64,000 bases of DNA from Gammaproteobacteria bacterium (GTDB lineage Bacteria > Pseudomonadota > Gammaproteobacteria > SZUA-229). Positions within the stretch are counted from its first letter, which is position 1. Every line of letters begins with the position of its first letter. The DNA lies in assembly GCA_026195895.1 (NCBI GenBank), contig JAPHRO010000036.1, positions 1 to 64,000 of the forward strand. Reading direction: 5' to 3'. A model generated the notes under the pieces. It made no database searches and had not been told where the DNA came from. It saw nothing but the letters and a program-made list of their open reading frames with translations. A program made the translations under genes and the position numbers. Positions 1 through 8,985 of the stretch are shown piece after piece.

Positions 1-58
1 CATCGAGTAAACGTTGCATCAGTACAGTTTTGTGAATCTGGACTTGTTGATCGTACAT
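1..58 (-). CDS. 5' end of a minus-strand protein gene running off the left edge (MYDQQVQIHKTVLMQRLLD...)
   Basis: Open frame on the complement from ATG at 58-56 with GGAG-type SD just upstream (complement of 'aactccat'); no stop before the window edge. Confidence 0.4.
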   Translation of the reverse strand, partial: MYDQQVQIHKTVLMQRLLD

Positions 59-69
59 ACAAATAACTC

Positions 70-256
70 CATAAGGTTTACTTGTATAGCGTACGGAACG
101 TCAGGTGGATTAATGTGCTCAGGAAGCACAAATGTCCGAGTTTGTAACTTATTGATTTAAAAGCTTGATGTGAATTCACCAAAGGTGATTTCACAGAAAA
201 CAACTAGAGATTCCAGAAAAATCGGCAGGCAGATGGACCTGTCTGCCGATTTTTTT
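70..256 (+). ncRNA. Candidate small structured RNA ending in an intrinsic terminator
   Basis: Hairpins TGTGCT-CAGGA-AGCACA (114-130) and GTGAATTCACC-AAA-GGTGATTTCAC (170-194, one mismatch) followed by terminator 221-256; no ORF; 5' end not determined. Confidence 0.3.
221..256 (+). terminator. Rho-independent terminator
   Basis: 12-bp stem ATCGGCAGGCAG/CTGTCTGCCGAT (one G.U) followed by T6. Confidence 0.75.
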
Positions 257-294
257 CGCTATTAGAGATAGGACAACGGGAAATGTTTGTCGCA

Positions 295-1366
295 CGACGA
301 ATAATACCGGGGGCCTGGCTCACCTTAATTGCGGGGGCCTCACCAGCCCCCAACACCACTATCACTTGACCCGCAAGGGTCAAGGTTGGACGACCAATCC
401 AACCAGGCCGGGATTGCTAACCCCGGCTGAGCATGCGCTGTAGCGCAGTGCCCGTAATGGGGCTCGCTGCGTTGCAACAAGCGCTCAGAACTGCAATGTT
501 TTGTTCGACTTAATCTCATCAAAAAGCAGATTGGGCGACGCGGAAACGGGCCGAAGGGGAATGTGCTGAAGCACTGAAACCTGAGGATCCCTGTCTACGT
601 GAGAAGGGGTGAAAATCCCCGGTAAGGGCGGCGAGAGATCGTCGAACTTATTCCTGGCAGGTGGGCTGCACGCACGGTAGGAAACTACCTTGAGCCTGGG
701 AGGAGAAATCTAGACCAGGCGGTACCAGAATGCGCAAGCACACTGGATCGTTGTATAGCTCAAGCCTGTAATTGCGACCGAAGAGGCCGCATCCGGGTAA
801 GTGAAGTGATGCCAGTGCCTATCCCAGAAGTGGATAGGTGGTTGAAGCTGGAAGTGTTGGCGTGAGTAAGGGAGCTGCTTTGGAATCTCGGGCCCCCGAA
901 AACCTACTAGGCGAGGTGGAAAACACCTAGCGACCAACATGAGGCGCTGGCTAACGGATCGACTCTGTAGTCTAACGCGGGAAGGCCTAAAGAACTGTGA
1001 TCCACGGGTGGTTCCGTGGGTAGTTCTATGGCTGGGAGCATCGTGAGTAGGCTGAAAATCTCTCTGGCGGTTCAACCGAAGCCATTGAGAGAGCACGACA
1101 TAATCGGGGTGGTACCCGTGGTCGAGCAAAGTGCTGAAAGCGATATGCGTATGCGAAAAGTGACTGGGCGTGGTAGCCCAGGTGGTGTTTGAGCATGACG
1201 TTTCTGAACGGGTGGTGCCGCAGAAATGTCGTGTGTCGAGGTGGTACTCGACAACTCATTTAATTTATTTAACGTAGCGAAGCAGGAGGACAAATAGTAA
1301 TGATTGGCCATTTTAGTTCAGGCCTGGCCAACCCATAGCGCCCCACCATTGTGGTGGGGCGCTTTT
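295..1366 (+). ncRNA. Giant (~1.07 kb) ornate structured non-coding RNA, GOLLD/ROOL-like by size and context, family unassigned
   Basis: At least 15 local hairpins, several with perfect stems and GNRA loops (e.g. 365-384 CTTGACCC-GCAA-GGGTCAAG; 676-689 GGTAG-GAAA-CTACC; 630-643 GGCGA-GAGA-TCGTC), five GUGGUN hexaloop hairpins in the 3' half, 3' terminator; only spurious ORFs. 5' boundary approximate. Confidence 0.72.
1338..1366 (+). terminator. Rho-independent terminator of the giant RNA
   Basis: 11-bp perfect stem GCGCCCCACCA/TGGTGGGGCGC, TTG loop, T4 tail. Confidence 0.8.
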
Positions 1367-1418
1367 AAATTTATTAACTAACCATCCCCTCTGTAGGTGG
1401 TATTTATATGGATTTTGA

Positions 1419-1820
1419 TTAGGTTTTTTTTTGTGCACGACGACGCGGCCTGGTTTTTGGCTGCGCCAATTCAGTAATCAGCCTGGCCACAGACTGATAA
1501 ATATCCGGGCGCAAATGATGAAGGGATTCTACCAGTTCATCGGGGCTTATTAATTCCTGTGCTTTGGATTTCCCGGTTAACACTCGCTCTGTTGTTTCAC
1601 CAGTTAACAGCCATTCTAATGAACATTCAAATAAATCCGCTAGCGCAACAGCCTGCTCAGCTGAAAGCGTGCGTCTCGCCTGAAAATAATGACTAACGCT
1701 ACCGCGTGTTGCCACTCCCAGTGATTCTGCCAGATTGTCGTATGTCAGACCCCGTGACGCCATTAGCTCACGTGCTCGGTCGGACCAACCCTCTATGCTT
1801 TTTAGTTTACCTTTGCCCAT
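1419..1820 (-). CDS. XRE/Cro-CI-type helix-turn-helix regulator
   Basis: 133 aa with HTH-like segment RARELMASRGLTYDNLAESLGVATRGSVSHYFQARRTLSAEQAVALADLFECSLEWLLTGE. Confidence 0.8.
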   Translation of the reverse strand: MGKGKLKSIEGWSDRARELMASRGLTYDNLAESLGVATRGSVSHYFQARRTLSAEQAVALADLFECSLEWLLTGETTERVLTGKSKAQELISPDELVESLHHLRPDIYQSVARLITELAQPKTRPRRRAQKKT

Positions 1821-1924
1821 TTATCACCCCGATACCCATTAAGTAATTGACAACATGTGTATCCGTATTGTATACTATGTATGCATTATTGCAACATTTA
1901 GGATAAAACAAAACAAGATTAATC

Positions 1925-2215
1925 ATGAAAAAGTTTTTTAAACAATTTGAAACCAGGATCTCAATTCAACTTCAAAAGTGCTGGATATTCAGAGCGAACG
2001 GATTACCGATTATACTAGCAGCGATGGCCGATTATGCAGGCGTCATCCAGTTTGCAAATATTCAACTCGTTTTACTCGCATCACTCTGCGTCATCGGCAT
2101 CGTGAATCCAGAAAGTAAAGAGAACACGTCCACTGATCATAAAGCAGATTTACGCATGAATCGACTTCGCCGTAGCCATCAACATACGCTGCGCCACTAT
2201 TCAAGAAAGCCCTGA
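1925..2215 (+). CDS. Small hypothetical protein with a possible membrane segment
   Basis: 96 aa ORF divergent from the XRE gene; hydrophobic stretch LVLLASLCVIGIV. Confidence 0.4.
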   Translation: MKKFFKQFETRISIQLQKCWIFRANGLPIILAAMADYAGVIQFANIQLVLLASLCVIGIVNPESKENTSTDHKADLRMNRLRRSHQHTLRHYSRKP

Positions 2216-2358
2216 TCAAATCAGAGCTTTCACAGCACACGGATGTGCCACCTTTATTGATGGCTTGCCAACCATCAAAGCAGTCTTAAGTATACTGACT
2301 AACATCTTGTGTAGTCAGCCAACAACGAGCCACAACTTCTGATAAAAATAATTCTTAG

Positions 2359-3987
2359 TTATGCTTCTGCGTTAATGATAACTGGCACGTTTAAATCCGG
2401 ATATTCGATTTTACAAATAGCCTCGTTTAAACGTTGGAGAGAGAAGCTAGTGCCATAGCGCCGCCCCATTTTTTGAGTGTTACTGTGTCCCATCAGGGCA
2501 TCAGAAATTTCCTCATCCAGCCCTGCTTCGCGGCAGGCATCTCGGAAATTATGACGAAAGCTATGAAACACTTTACACGGATCAGTGATTTCCAGATCTT
2601 TTCTCAAATACTTCATAAAAGCTTTGGAAAATGCAGCTGAGAACTTGCCAAATCGATCGGGTCGCAACGTAGGAAACAGTTTTTCCTTACCCTGTGTTTT
2701 TACCTGTTCGACATATAGTAGGAATCCTGCTTTAACGAGCTCTGGGTGCAGTGGCAGCCGTCGACGCGAGGCCGTATTCTTGAGCCGCTTTTCTTGTCCA
2801 TTTTCACCCGGCATATCATCAATGACTAAGCAGTAAATGCCATCGATACGCTGCACATCTTCAACCAACAGTTGCCCAAGCTCTTCCACACGACATCCCT
2901 GGTATAAGGCCAGAAGTGGAATCCAGACACTTGCTTCGCCTACTCGGCGACCCAAACGCTGCCCGTGAGTGTAAAGAGGCGATTCAAAAATGCGGTTAAG
3001 ATCAACCCGGTCAAACGGCAATCGATGTCGACTGTCATTTTTTGGAACAGGAACGCGCTGTGCTGGATTAACTACCAACTTGCCACTATTGATGCCCACG
3101 TTAAAAAGAGCACACAGAAAGGTTATTTTTTTATTGACTGTTTTTGACCGTAGTCCACGACCTATCAGGTCGTCACGATAGCGAATGATGTCCTGCCGAT
3201 CAATACAGCTAACATCTTTATTACCAACCAGTCTTTGAAAATCATCGATAACCCTGCGCACATCATCAACAGTTCGTTTTGGCCGATTAGGATCAAAACG
3301 CTGCCAGTCCTCGAAAAGCTCTTCGAGGCTCAATTCAACCTGCGTTGAAGAATTGATGGTTGTGTTGCTTGGTGCTTGCGGTGTCCAGACAACTTCACCT
3401 GCATCCCTCGCTATTTGTTGCTCATGAACTTCCGTTGCCGTTTGTAGAAAACGATAAAGGAGACTGCGATACTGCTGCTGCTCACCCGTTAACTCGACAC
3501 CGATCATGTGCAGGAACACCTGCATGGCAGGCTCAATCGATTCAAGCTGACATTTTCTTAGCGTCTCTCGCAGCAATTCACGCGTCGCACGGCGTTCCTC
3601 AGCCCTTTCCTCCAGCTCTTCGCTGAATAGGCCTTCTCGGCGACTGTATTCATCGCCAGACAGCGTGTAATGACGCCATAAGTCACAGACTTCCTGGATC
3701 AGGCTGTCATCGATGACGCGTGTAGTCTTGCTGCCCTGACTAGTCTGAAGATCATCACGCAATCGCTGGCAACGGCAGTCGAAATCTACCGAAGCCTGCC
3801 GAGCCAGGCGTCTGGCCGTAGCCTGATCCTTAGTCTTGAGCGAAAATTTTTCTTCTGACTTGCCCAGATATCCCCGAAGATCGCTCGGGATTCTGGCGCG
3901 AAAGTAGTAAGTGGAATTGCGTTTGAAAAGGTGTGTTTGCGCATACATGTCTAACATCCAGGTGTACCCCTGTGGTGTACCAGTCAT
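2359..3987 (-). CDS. Site-specific tyrosine recombinase/integrase
   Basis: 542 aa ORF; C-terminal catalytic-like segments GCRVEELGQL, HSFRHNFRDACREAG, LMGHSNTQKMGRRYG; next to tRNA-Ser 3' end. True start may be at MYAQTHLFKRN. Confidence 0.88.
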   Translation of the reverse strand: MTGTPQGYTWMLDMYAQTHLFKRNSTYYFRARIPSDLRGYLGKSEEKFSLKTKDQATARRLARQASVDFDCRCQRLRDDLQTSQGSKTTRVIDDSLIQEVCDLWRHYTLSGDEYSRREGLFSEELEERAEERRATRELLRETLRKCQLESIEPAMQVFLHMIGVELTGEQQQYRSLLYRFLQTATEVHEQQIARDAGEVVWTPQAPSNTTINSSTQVELSLEELFEDWQRFDPNRPKRTVDDVRRVIDDFQRLVGNKDVSCIDRQDIIRYRDDLIGRGLRSKTVNKKITFLCALFNVGINSGKLVVNPAQRVPVPKNDSRHRLPFDRVDLNRIFESPLYTHGQRLGRRVGEASVWIPLLALYQGCRVEELGQLLVEDVQRIDGIYCLVIDDMPGENGQEKRLKNTASRRRLPLHPELVKAGFLLYVEQVKTQGKEKLFPTLRPDRFGKFSAAFSKAFMKYLRKDLEITDPCKVFHSFRHNFRDACREAGLDEEISDALMGHSNTQKMGRRYGTSFSLQRLNEAICKIEYPDLNVPVIINAEA

Positions 3988-4046
3988 GTATGTATAGGTA
4001 TCGAATAGACCTATAATTATAAGTCATTCAATACTTTAGAAAAATT

Positions 4047-4136
4047 TGGCGGAGAGGCAGGGATTCGAACCCTGGGTAGGGATAAACCTACGCCGGTTTT
4101 CAAGACCGGTACATTCAACCGCTCTGTCACCTCTCC
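4047..4136 (-). tRNA. tRNA-Ser (anticodon TGA)
   Basis: Complement reads GGAGAGGTGACAGAGCGGTTGAATGTACCGGTCTTGAAAACCGG...GGTTCGAATCCCTGCCTCTCCGCCA; acceptor stem, long variable arm and encoded CCA. Confidence 0.95.
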
Positions 4137-4354
4137 TGGTTCAGCGCGTTGCGTTGAGGGGCGGTAGAATACATTAACAAAGCCGCTACATCAAGGTTTT
4201 AACATCGACTACTATTGAAAAAAAAGAATGCGCCCCCAATTCAGGTATAACAACTAATTTCTTGAAACTATTGAACAAATATCATCTTTGCCTAGTCATA
4301 GATACAGTGATATGCTTTTCGACTAATCTTAATTGAATAACTACAGGAAGATCC

Positions 4355-5020
4355 ATGAATCAGTACAATGTTTCAATTACTAGCTCCCCCGAATCAGTGC
4401 TTGCTACCAGCAAGATACTGAAAAATACTTATGCCCTGCTGTCTATGACACTGCTATTTAGCTCGCTACTGGCATATGTCGGCATGGCGATGAACCTGGG
4501 CCATGGTACCGCGCTGATCGCCAATATTGCTGCAATTGCGATGCTGTGGTTTGTGCTCCCCCGCACAGCAAACTCATCAGCAGGCATTCCTGTTATTTTC
4601 GCCATTACCGGCCTGTTTGGACTGGGTCTGGGACCCGTGCTGAGCCACTATGCAGCCATTAATCCAAGTATCATCGCAACTGCCCTGGGCGGTACCGGTG
4701 TTATTTTTCTTGGATTATCAGGTTATGCGCTAACTACCCGAAAAGATTTCAGCTTCATGGGTGGCTTCCTGATGGTCGGCTTGTTTGTCGTGATTCTGGC
4801 AGCCCTGGCCAATATCTTCCTGCAAATGCCAGTACTGTTCCTGGTGGTGAACGCAGTCGTTATCATGATTATGAGTGGTTTCATATTGTTTCAGACATCT
4901 TCAATCATCCACGGCGGCGAGACCAACTACATCATGGCCACAGCCAGCCTGTTCCTGTCGTTACTGAACATGTTCCAGGCTTTACTGCATCTGCTGGGTG
5001 CTTTTTCTGGCGATGATTAA
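4355..5020 (+). CDS. Bax inhibitor-1/YccA family membrane protein
   Basis: 221 aa multi-TM protein with ILKNTYALLSMTLLFS and GGETNYIMATASLFLSLLNMFQ C-terminus typical of the family. Confidence 0.85.
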   Translation: MNQYNVSITSSPESVLATSKILKNTYALLSMTLLFSSLLAYVGMAMNLGHGTALIANIAAIAMLWFVLPRTANSSAGIPVIFAITGLFGLGLGPVLSHYAAINPSIIATALGGTGVIFLGLSGYALTTRKDFSFMGGFLMVGLFVVILAALANIFLQMPVLFLVVNAVVIMIMSGFILFQTSSIIHGGETNYIMATASLFLSLLNMFQALLHLLGAFSGDD

Positions 5021-5041
5021 AAACGGGCTCAGGTAAAATAG

Positions 5042-5068
5042 AAAGCCCCTGTTTACAGGGGCTTTTTT
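5042..5068 (+). terminator. Rho-independent terminator
   Basis: AAAGCCCCTG-TTTA-CAGGGGCTTT followed by T-run. Confidence 0.85.
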
Positions 5069-5121
5069 AATTCCACGAAGAAAAATACCTTTCAGTTCTA
5101 ATTATTAAGAGAAGATAAACT

Positions 5122-5301
5122 ATGGATTGGGTTCAAATAGGCAGCGCACTATTTCTGGTTGCCATGCTGGTATTTATATTTCCACGTATGCGCCAGTCAA
5201 TCAAACATTCACCCAGGGGCAATATGCAGGACTGGATGGGATTTATCATCCCCATCGCTGCGGTTATCGGTTTTGTTATTTTACTGATCATGATGGTTTA
5301 A
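5122..5301 (+). CDS. Small membrane protein (59 aa)
   Basis: ATG..TAA open frame MDWVQIGSALFLVAMLVFIFPRMRQSIKHSPRGNMQDWMGFIIPIAAVIGFVILLIMMV, two hydrophobic segments; below the ORF track cutoff. Confidence 0.6.
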   Translation: MDWVQIGSALFLVAMLVFIFPRMRQSIKHSPRGNMQDWMGFIIPIAAVIGFVILLIMMV

Positions 5302-5391
5302 ACCCAAACATCACTGGGTTTTAATTCCTTCTGTTCGCCCTCCGTATTTCACTATAGATTGCTGTACAGCGAATTTTAGCCAATAGATTCT

Positions 5392-6729
5392 TTACTCTGG
5401 CTGCTGAGCTTCCAGGCAGGGACGATACTGCTGGTCACCCGCGGCGGCGACATACTGATCCGCAACCCAGTAATCGGCTACCGCAATTAATTCGTTGTCA
5501 CTATAAATCAGTGGAATTCTGTCGCGTTGCCAGGGCGGCACAGCGGCTTCCTGAAACAGTTTTTTCAGGCTATGGCTGCCATTTCTACCCGCCGGTTTAA
5601 TTTTCTCCCCTCCCCGCCTGAATCGCACCTGCAGCTTCTGCTTGAGCATGTCGGCACTTAAGCCCTGTTTATCTGTGGAACGCATTTTGAGATTCTGATT
5701 CAACGATTCAATGCACAGCGCTTGCTGCGGATTCCAGTCCAGGCACTGACCGGCATTGTGAGCCTTTAATTTCAACGCATAAATCCGCCCCTGATATCGA
5801 CGCAGCTCGACCTCTGCCCAGCCAATTATCGGCTGGGCATCACTATCCCCCTGAAACATCTGCAGCATAATTTGCTGCATCACCTCACGTGATGGCACCG
5901 GCAGACCGCTAATTCTCAGCCAGTATCGGATGACGTTTCTCAGTCGTGACTCGGACAGGTGGGACAATTCCTCCATTGATAGACTTTCATCCGTGCTGGA
6001 TAATTTTTGCAGATCTTCACTGGCAAGCTCATCAAGCAGATGCTTATTTTCCGCCTGCTGACTGGCGGCTCGATACAAGGTTTTATCCAGCCCCGGCCAG
6101 CGTTGTTTCAAACCCGGGATCACCTGATGGCGCAAATAATTCCGATCGTATTTATCGTCTTCATTGCTGGGATCATCAACCCATTGCAGATCATGCGCTG
6201 CGGCATAAGCAAGGATTTGTTCGCGACTGAATTCGAGTAATGGTCGACAGTGAAGACCATCCCCAAATGGCGCCACAACAGGCATAGCGGCCAGACCCGC
6301 CGCACCCGAACCACGAAACAATTGCAACAGGCAGGTTTCTGCCTGATCATCCTTGTGCTGTGCGGTCAGCAGGCAATCATTGCTGGATATGAATGATCGT
6401 AACGCAGCATAGCGAGCAGTTCGCGCGGCCGCCTCCGGACTTTGCCTTTTTTCAGCCTGTGCGTTAACCGAAATGGACTGGAAGGAAATATTTAGCGCCT
6501 GACAGCTCTGCTCACAATGCATGGCCCAGTCGGCTGACTCCGCCTGCAAACCATGATCGATATACACGGCGCGAACATCCAGCCGCAGTTGAGCCAGTAA
6601 ATGCAACAAAACCTGGGAATCGACGCCACCGCTGTAGGCCAACCACCAGGTTTTGATTTGATTGAAAGCAGGGAGCTGCTTTAATGTTGCAAGAAGAGTC
6701 TGTGGATCAAGCTTCGCTGAACTGGCCAT
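5392..6729 (-). CDS. tilS: tRNA(Ile)-lysidine synthase
   Basis: N-terminal PP-loop [10 protein letters not shown], 445 aa, adjacent to accA. Confidence 0.93.
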   Translation of the reverse strand: MASSAKLDPQTLLATLKQLPAFNQIKTWWLAYSGGVDSQVLLHLLAQLRLDVRAVYIDHGLQAESADWAMHCEQSCQALNISFQSISVNAQAEKRQSPEAAARTARYAALRSFISSNDCLLTAQHKDDQAETCLLQLFRGSGAAGLAAMPVVAPFGDGLHCRPLLEFSREQILAYAAAHDLQWVDDPSNEDDKYDRNYLRHQVIPGLKQRWPGLDKTLYRAASQQAENKHLLDELASEDLQKLSSTDESLSMEELSHLSESRLRNVIRYWLRISGLPVPSREVMQQIMLQMFQGDSDAQPIIGWAEVELRRYQGRIYALKLKAHNAGQCLDWNPQQALCIESLNQNLKMRSTDKQGLSADMLKQKLQVRFRRGGEKIKPAGRNGSHSLKKLFQEAAVPPWQRDRIPLIYSDNELIAVADYWVADQYVAAAGDQQYRPCLEAQQPE

Positions 6730-7666
6730 AACCCATCAGGCGCTGATAGCGGGCATCAAGTAATTTATCCAGCCCCATCTTATCGAGATTTTCCAGGCCT
6801 TCGATGAGTGCCTGCCTGATATTGCGCGCGGTTGCATCAATATCTCGATAAGCGCTACCCAGGGGTTCTTCGATAATCTCATCAATTAATCCAAGCTCTT
6901 TCAGACGACGGGAGGTAATGCCCAGCGCCTCTGCCGCATCCTGGGCTTTTTCCGCGCTCTTCCATAGAATCGAAGCACAACCTTCGGGAGATATAACTGA
7001 ATAAGTGCTGTACTTCAGCATCATCACTCGGTCACCAACACCGACTGCCAAAGCCCCACCCGAACCGCCTTCACCAATTACGGTACAAATGATCGGCGTT
7101 TTCAATGCGGCCATTTCAAACAGGTTGCGAGCGATAGCTTCCGACTGGCCCCGTTCTTCTGCCCCAATACCGGGATAAGCACCGGGGGTATCGATAAATG
7201 TAAATACCGGCATTTTAAAACGTTCGGCCAGCTTCATCAGGCGTAGCGCTTTACGGTAGCCTTCAGGCCGCGGCATACCAAAATTTCGGTGTATTTTTTC
7301 CTTGGTGTCTCGGCCTTTCTGATGGCCTATCACCATTACCGGGCGCCCATTCAGTCTGGCCATACCCCCGACAATTGCTTTGTCATCACCAAATGCTCGG
7401 TCACCGTGCAATTCCTGGAAGTCGCTAAAAATGCGATCGATATAATCAAGGGTGTAAGGGCGCTGTGGATGACGAGCGAGCTGGGAGGTCTGCCATGCCG
7501 ATAATTTACTAAAAATGGACTCGGTAAGACTTTTACATTTTTCCTGTAAGCGGGAAATCTCATCACCGATATTGATTTCACTGTCATCGCCGACATAGCG
7601 TAATTCTTCAATTTTTGCCTCTAACTCGGCAATCGGCTGTTCAAATTCGAGAAAATTAGGATTCAT
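6707..7666 (-). CDS. accA: Acetyl-CoA carboxylase carboxyltransferase subunit alpha
   Basis: [22 protein letters not shown]...[38 protein letters not shown]. Confidence 0.97.
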   Translation of the reverse strand: MNPNFLEFEQPIAELEAKIEELRYVGDDSEINIGDEISRLQEKCKSLTESIFSKLSAWQTSQLARHPQRPYTLDYIDRIFSDFQELHGDRAFGDDKAIVGGMARLNGRPVMVIGHQKGRDTKEKIHRNFGMPRPEGYRKALRLMKLAERFKMPVFTFIDTPGAYPGIGAEERGQSEAIARNLFEMAALKTPIICTVIGEGGSGGALAVGVGDRVMMLKYSTYSVISPEGCASILWKSAEKAQDAAEALGITSRRLKELGLIDEIIEEPLGSAYRDIDATARNIRQALIEGLENLDKMGLDKLLDARYQRLMGYGQFSEA

Positions 7667-7928
7667 TCTTAATAATTACTTCTGCTGATAAGATTTTCGT
7701 AAACGAATATGAGGCGCAATAATAACCTTCTATTTCAAGGTAGCCAAGAGCAATCAGCCGATCAATACAAAATATGTGACAATTTGCGTAAATTAGCAGC
7801 AAAATTAAAGCTATTTCATGCAAATATCTGATTTTAAAGACCATCAATGGGCACGACCGCTGCCTGTCCTCTATGCCCATTCAATGTGCTACACTCCATG
7901 CACCCGGGTTCAATTATTAGACCAAAGT

Positions 7929-8681
7929 ATGACCCAGATAATATCTTTAAACTGCCAGGAACTCATCGAACTTTGTAAAACAGCGGAGACTGTTGATGAA
8001 ATACATAATATATGCTCAATGGCCAGCAACCAGTTTGGCTTTGAACAATTTATGTATGGTAGCCGAGTGCCTACTTCTTTTGTTCGTCCCCAGCTTATTA
8101 TTATCAGCGGTTATCGCAAAGACTGGTGGGATCATTATACCGAACAGGAATATATGAAAGTCGATCCCATTGTCAATTATTGTGCAAATAGCACTATTCC
8201 CATGCAATGGCATGAACTCAATCACCCTGTTGAAGATAAAAAACGCGTCCAGCAACTCGCCAATGAATCCAGCGATTTTGGCTTAAACAGTGGCTTTAGT
8301 TTTCCGGTGCACTCCCCCAGAGGAGAAGCGGCCATGTTAAGTTTTTCTTCCAGTGAAAAACCGATCAACGCGGCACCGCGCATGCAGGATGCCGGACCTC
8401 ATTTAATGATGCTGGCTTACCATATTCACGAATCGGTCATGCGCATATTCCGTAATTCGGACAAAATAAGTCCTGCGGTGATTCTGACTGGCCGGGAAAA
8501 AGAATGCCTGCTATGGGCTGCAGAAGGAAAAACATCGGATGAAACAGCACAGATATTACACATATCCGAAAGCACTGTGAGATTCCATTTAAACAATGCA
8601 GCGAGAAAACTTAACGTGCACACACGACGTCATGCTATAGCACGTGCCATATGCCTTGGACTTATCACCCCTGTTATTTAA
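7929..8681 (+). CDS. LuxR-family transcriptional regulator (autoinducer-binding + HTH)
   Basis: ORF track extends to 7818; likely start MTQIISLNCQE at 7929. C-terminal LTGREKECLLWAAEGKTSDETAQILHISESTVRFHLNNAARKLNVHTRRHAIARAICLGLI. Confidence 0.9.
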   Translation: MTQIISLNCQELIELCKTAETVDEIHNICSMASNQFGFEQFMYGSRVPTSFVRPQLIIISGYRKDWWDHYTEQEYMKVDPIVNYCANSTIPMQWHELNHPVEDKKRVQQLANESSDFGLNSGFSFPVHSPRGEAAMLSFSSSEKPINAAPRMQDAGPHLMMLAYHIHESVMRIFRNSDKISPAVILTGREKECLLWAAEGKTSDETAQILHISESTVRFHLNNAARKLNVHTRRHAIARAICLGLITPVI

Positions 8682-8985
8682 TTCTATTTTTAACTCTAGT
8701 CTTCTCACTTTTACTACTCATTTTTCATTCATCTTGTTCACTCCGTCACAAAATCAGCATTTCTACTTTTGTACATTGCTTTTCAATTAACAATACATCC
8801 ATGTAACTAAAACCCCACCCAATAGCTTGTTAGAGACGGCTGTGACAATGGGTATCAAGCAAGGACTCGATGTTTATTTTTTACATCACAACCCTGTTTG
8901 CCACTGACCCTAGCAAATCTGCCAGTTACATTTCATTTGGTTTTTTTATTAACTGTTATGCATACCATCTTATGGAGGCCAGTTA

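Noticed and set aside
340-1311. Minus-strand ORFs 340..522, 710..1129, 1026..1259 and 1072..1311
   Set aside because: Overlapping, low-complexity-looking translations without recognisable domains, antisense to dense hairpin structure; most likely chance ORFs in GC-rich RNA-coding DNA.
295-1366. Group II intron, RNase P, tmRNA or rRNA explanation for the structured locus
   Set aside because: No reverse transcriptase/maturase ORF, no recognisable intron domain V, and none of the signature sequences of RNase P, tmRNA, 16S or 23S were seen. A covariance search is still needed.
295-1366. CsrB/RsmZ-type CsrA-sponge
   Set aside because: Repeated loops are GUGGUN rather than GGA-centred, and the RNA is much larger than known Csr sRNAs.
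2434-3626. Plus-strand ORFs inside the integrase region
   Set aside because: Antisense to a well-supported integrase CDS, no recognisable domains.
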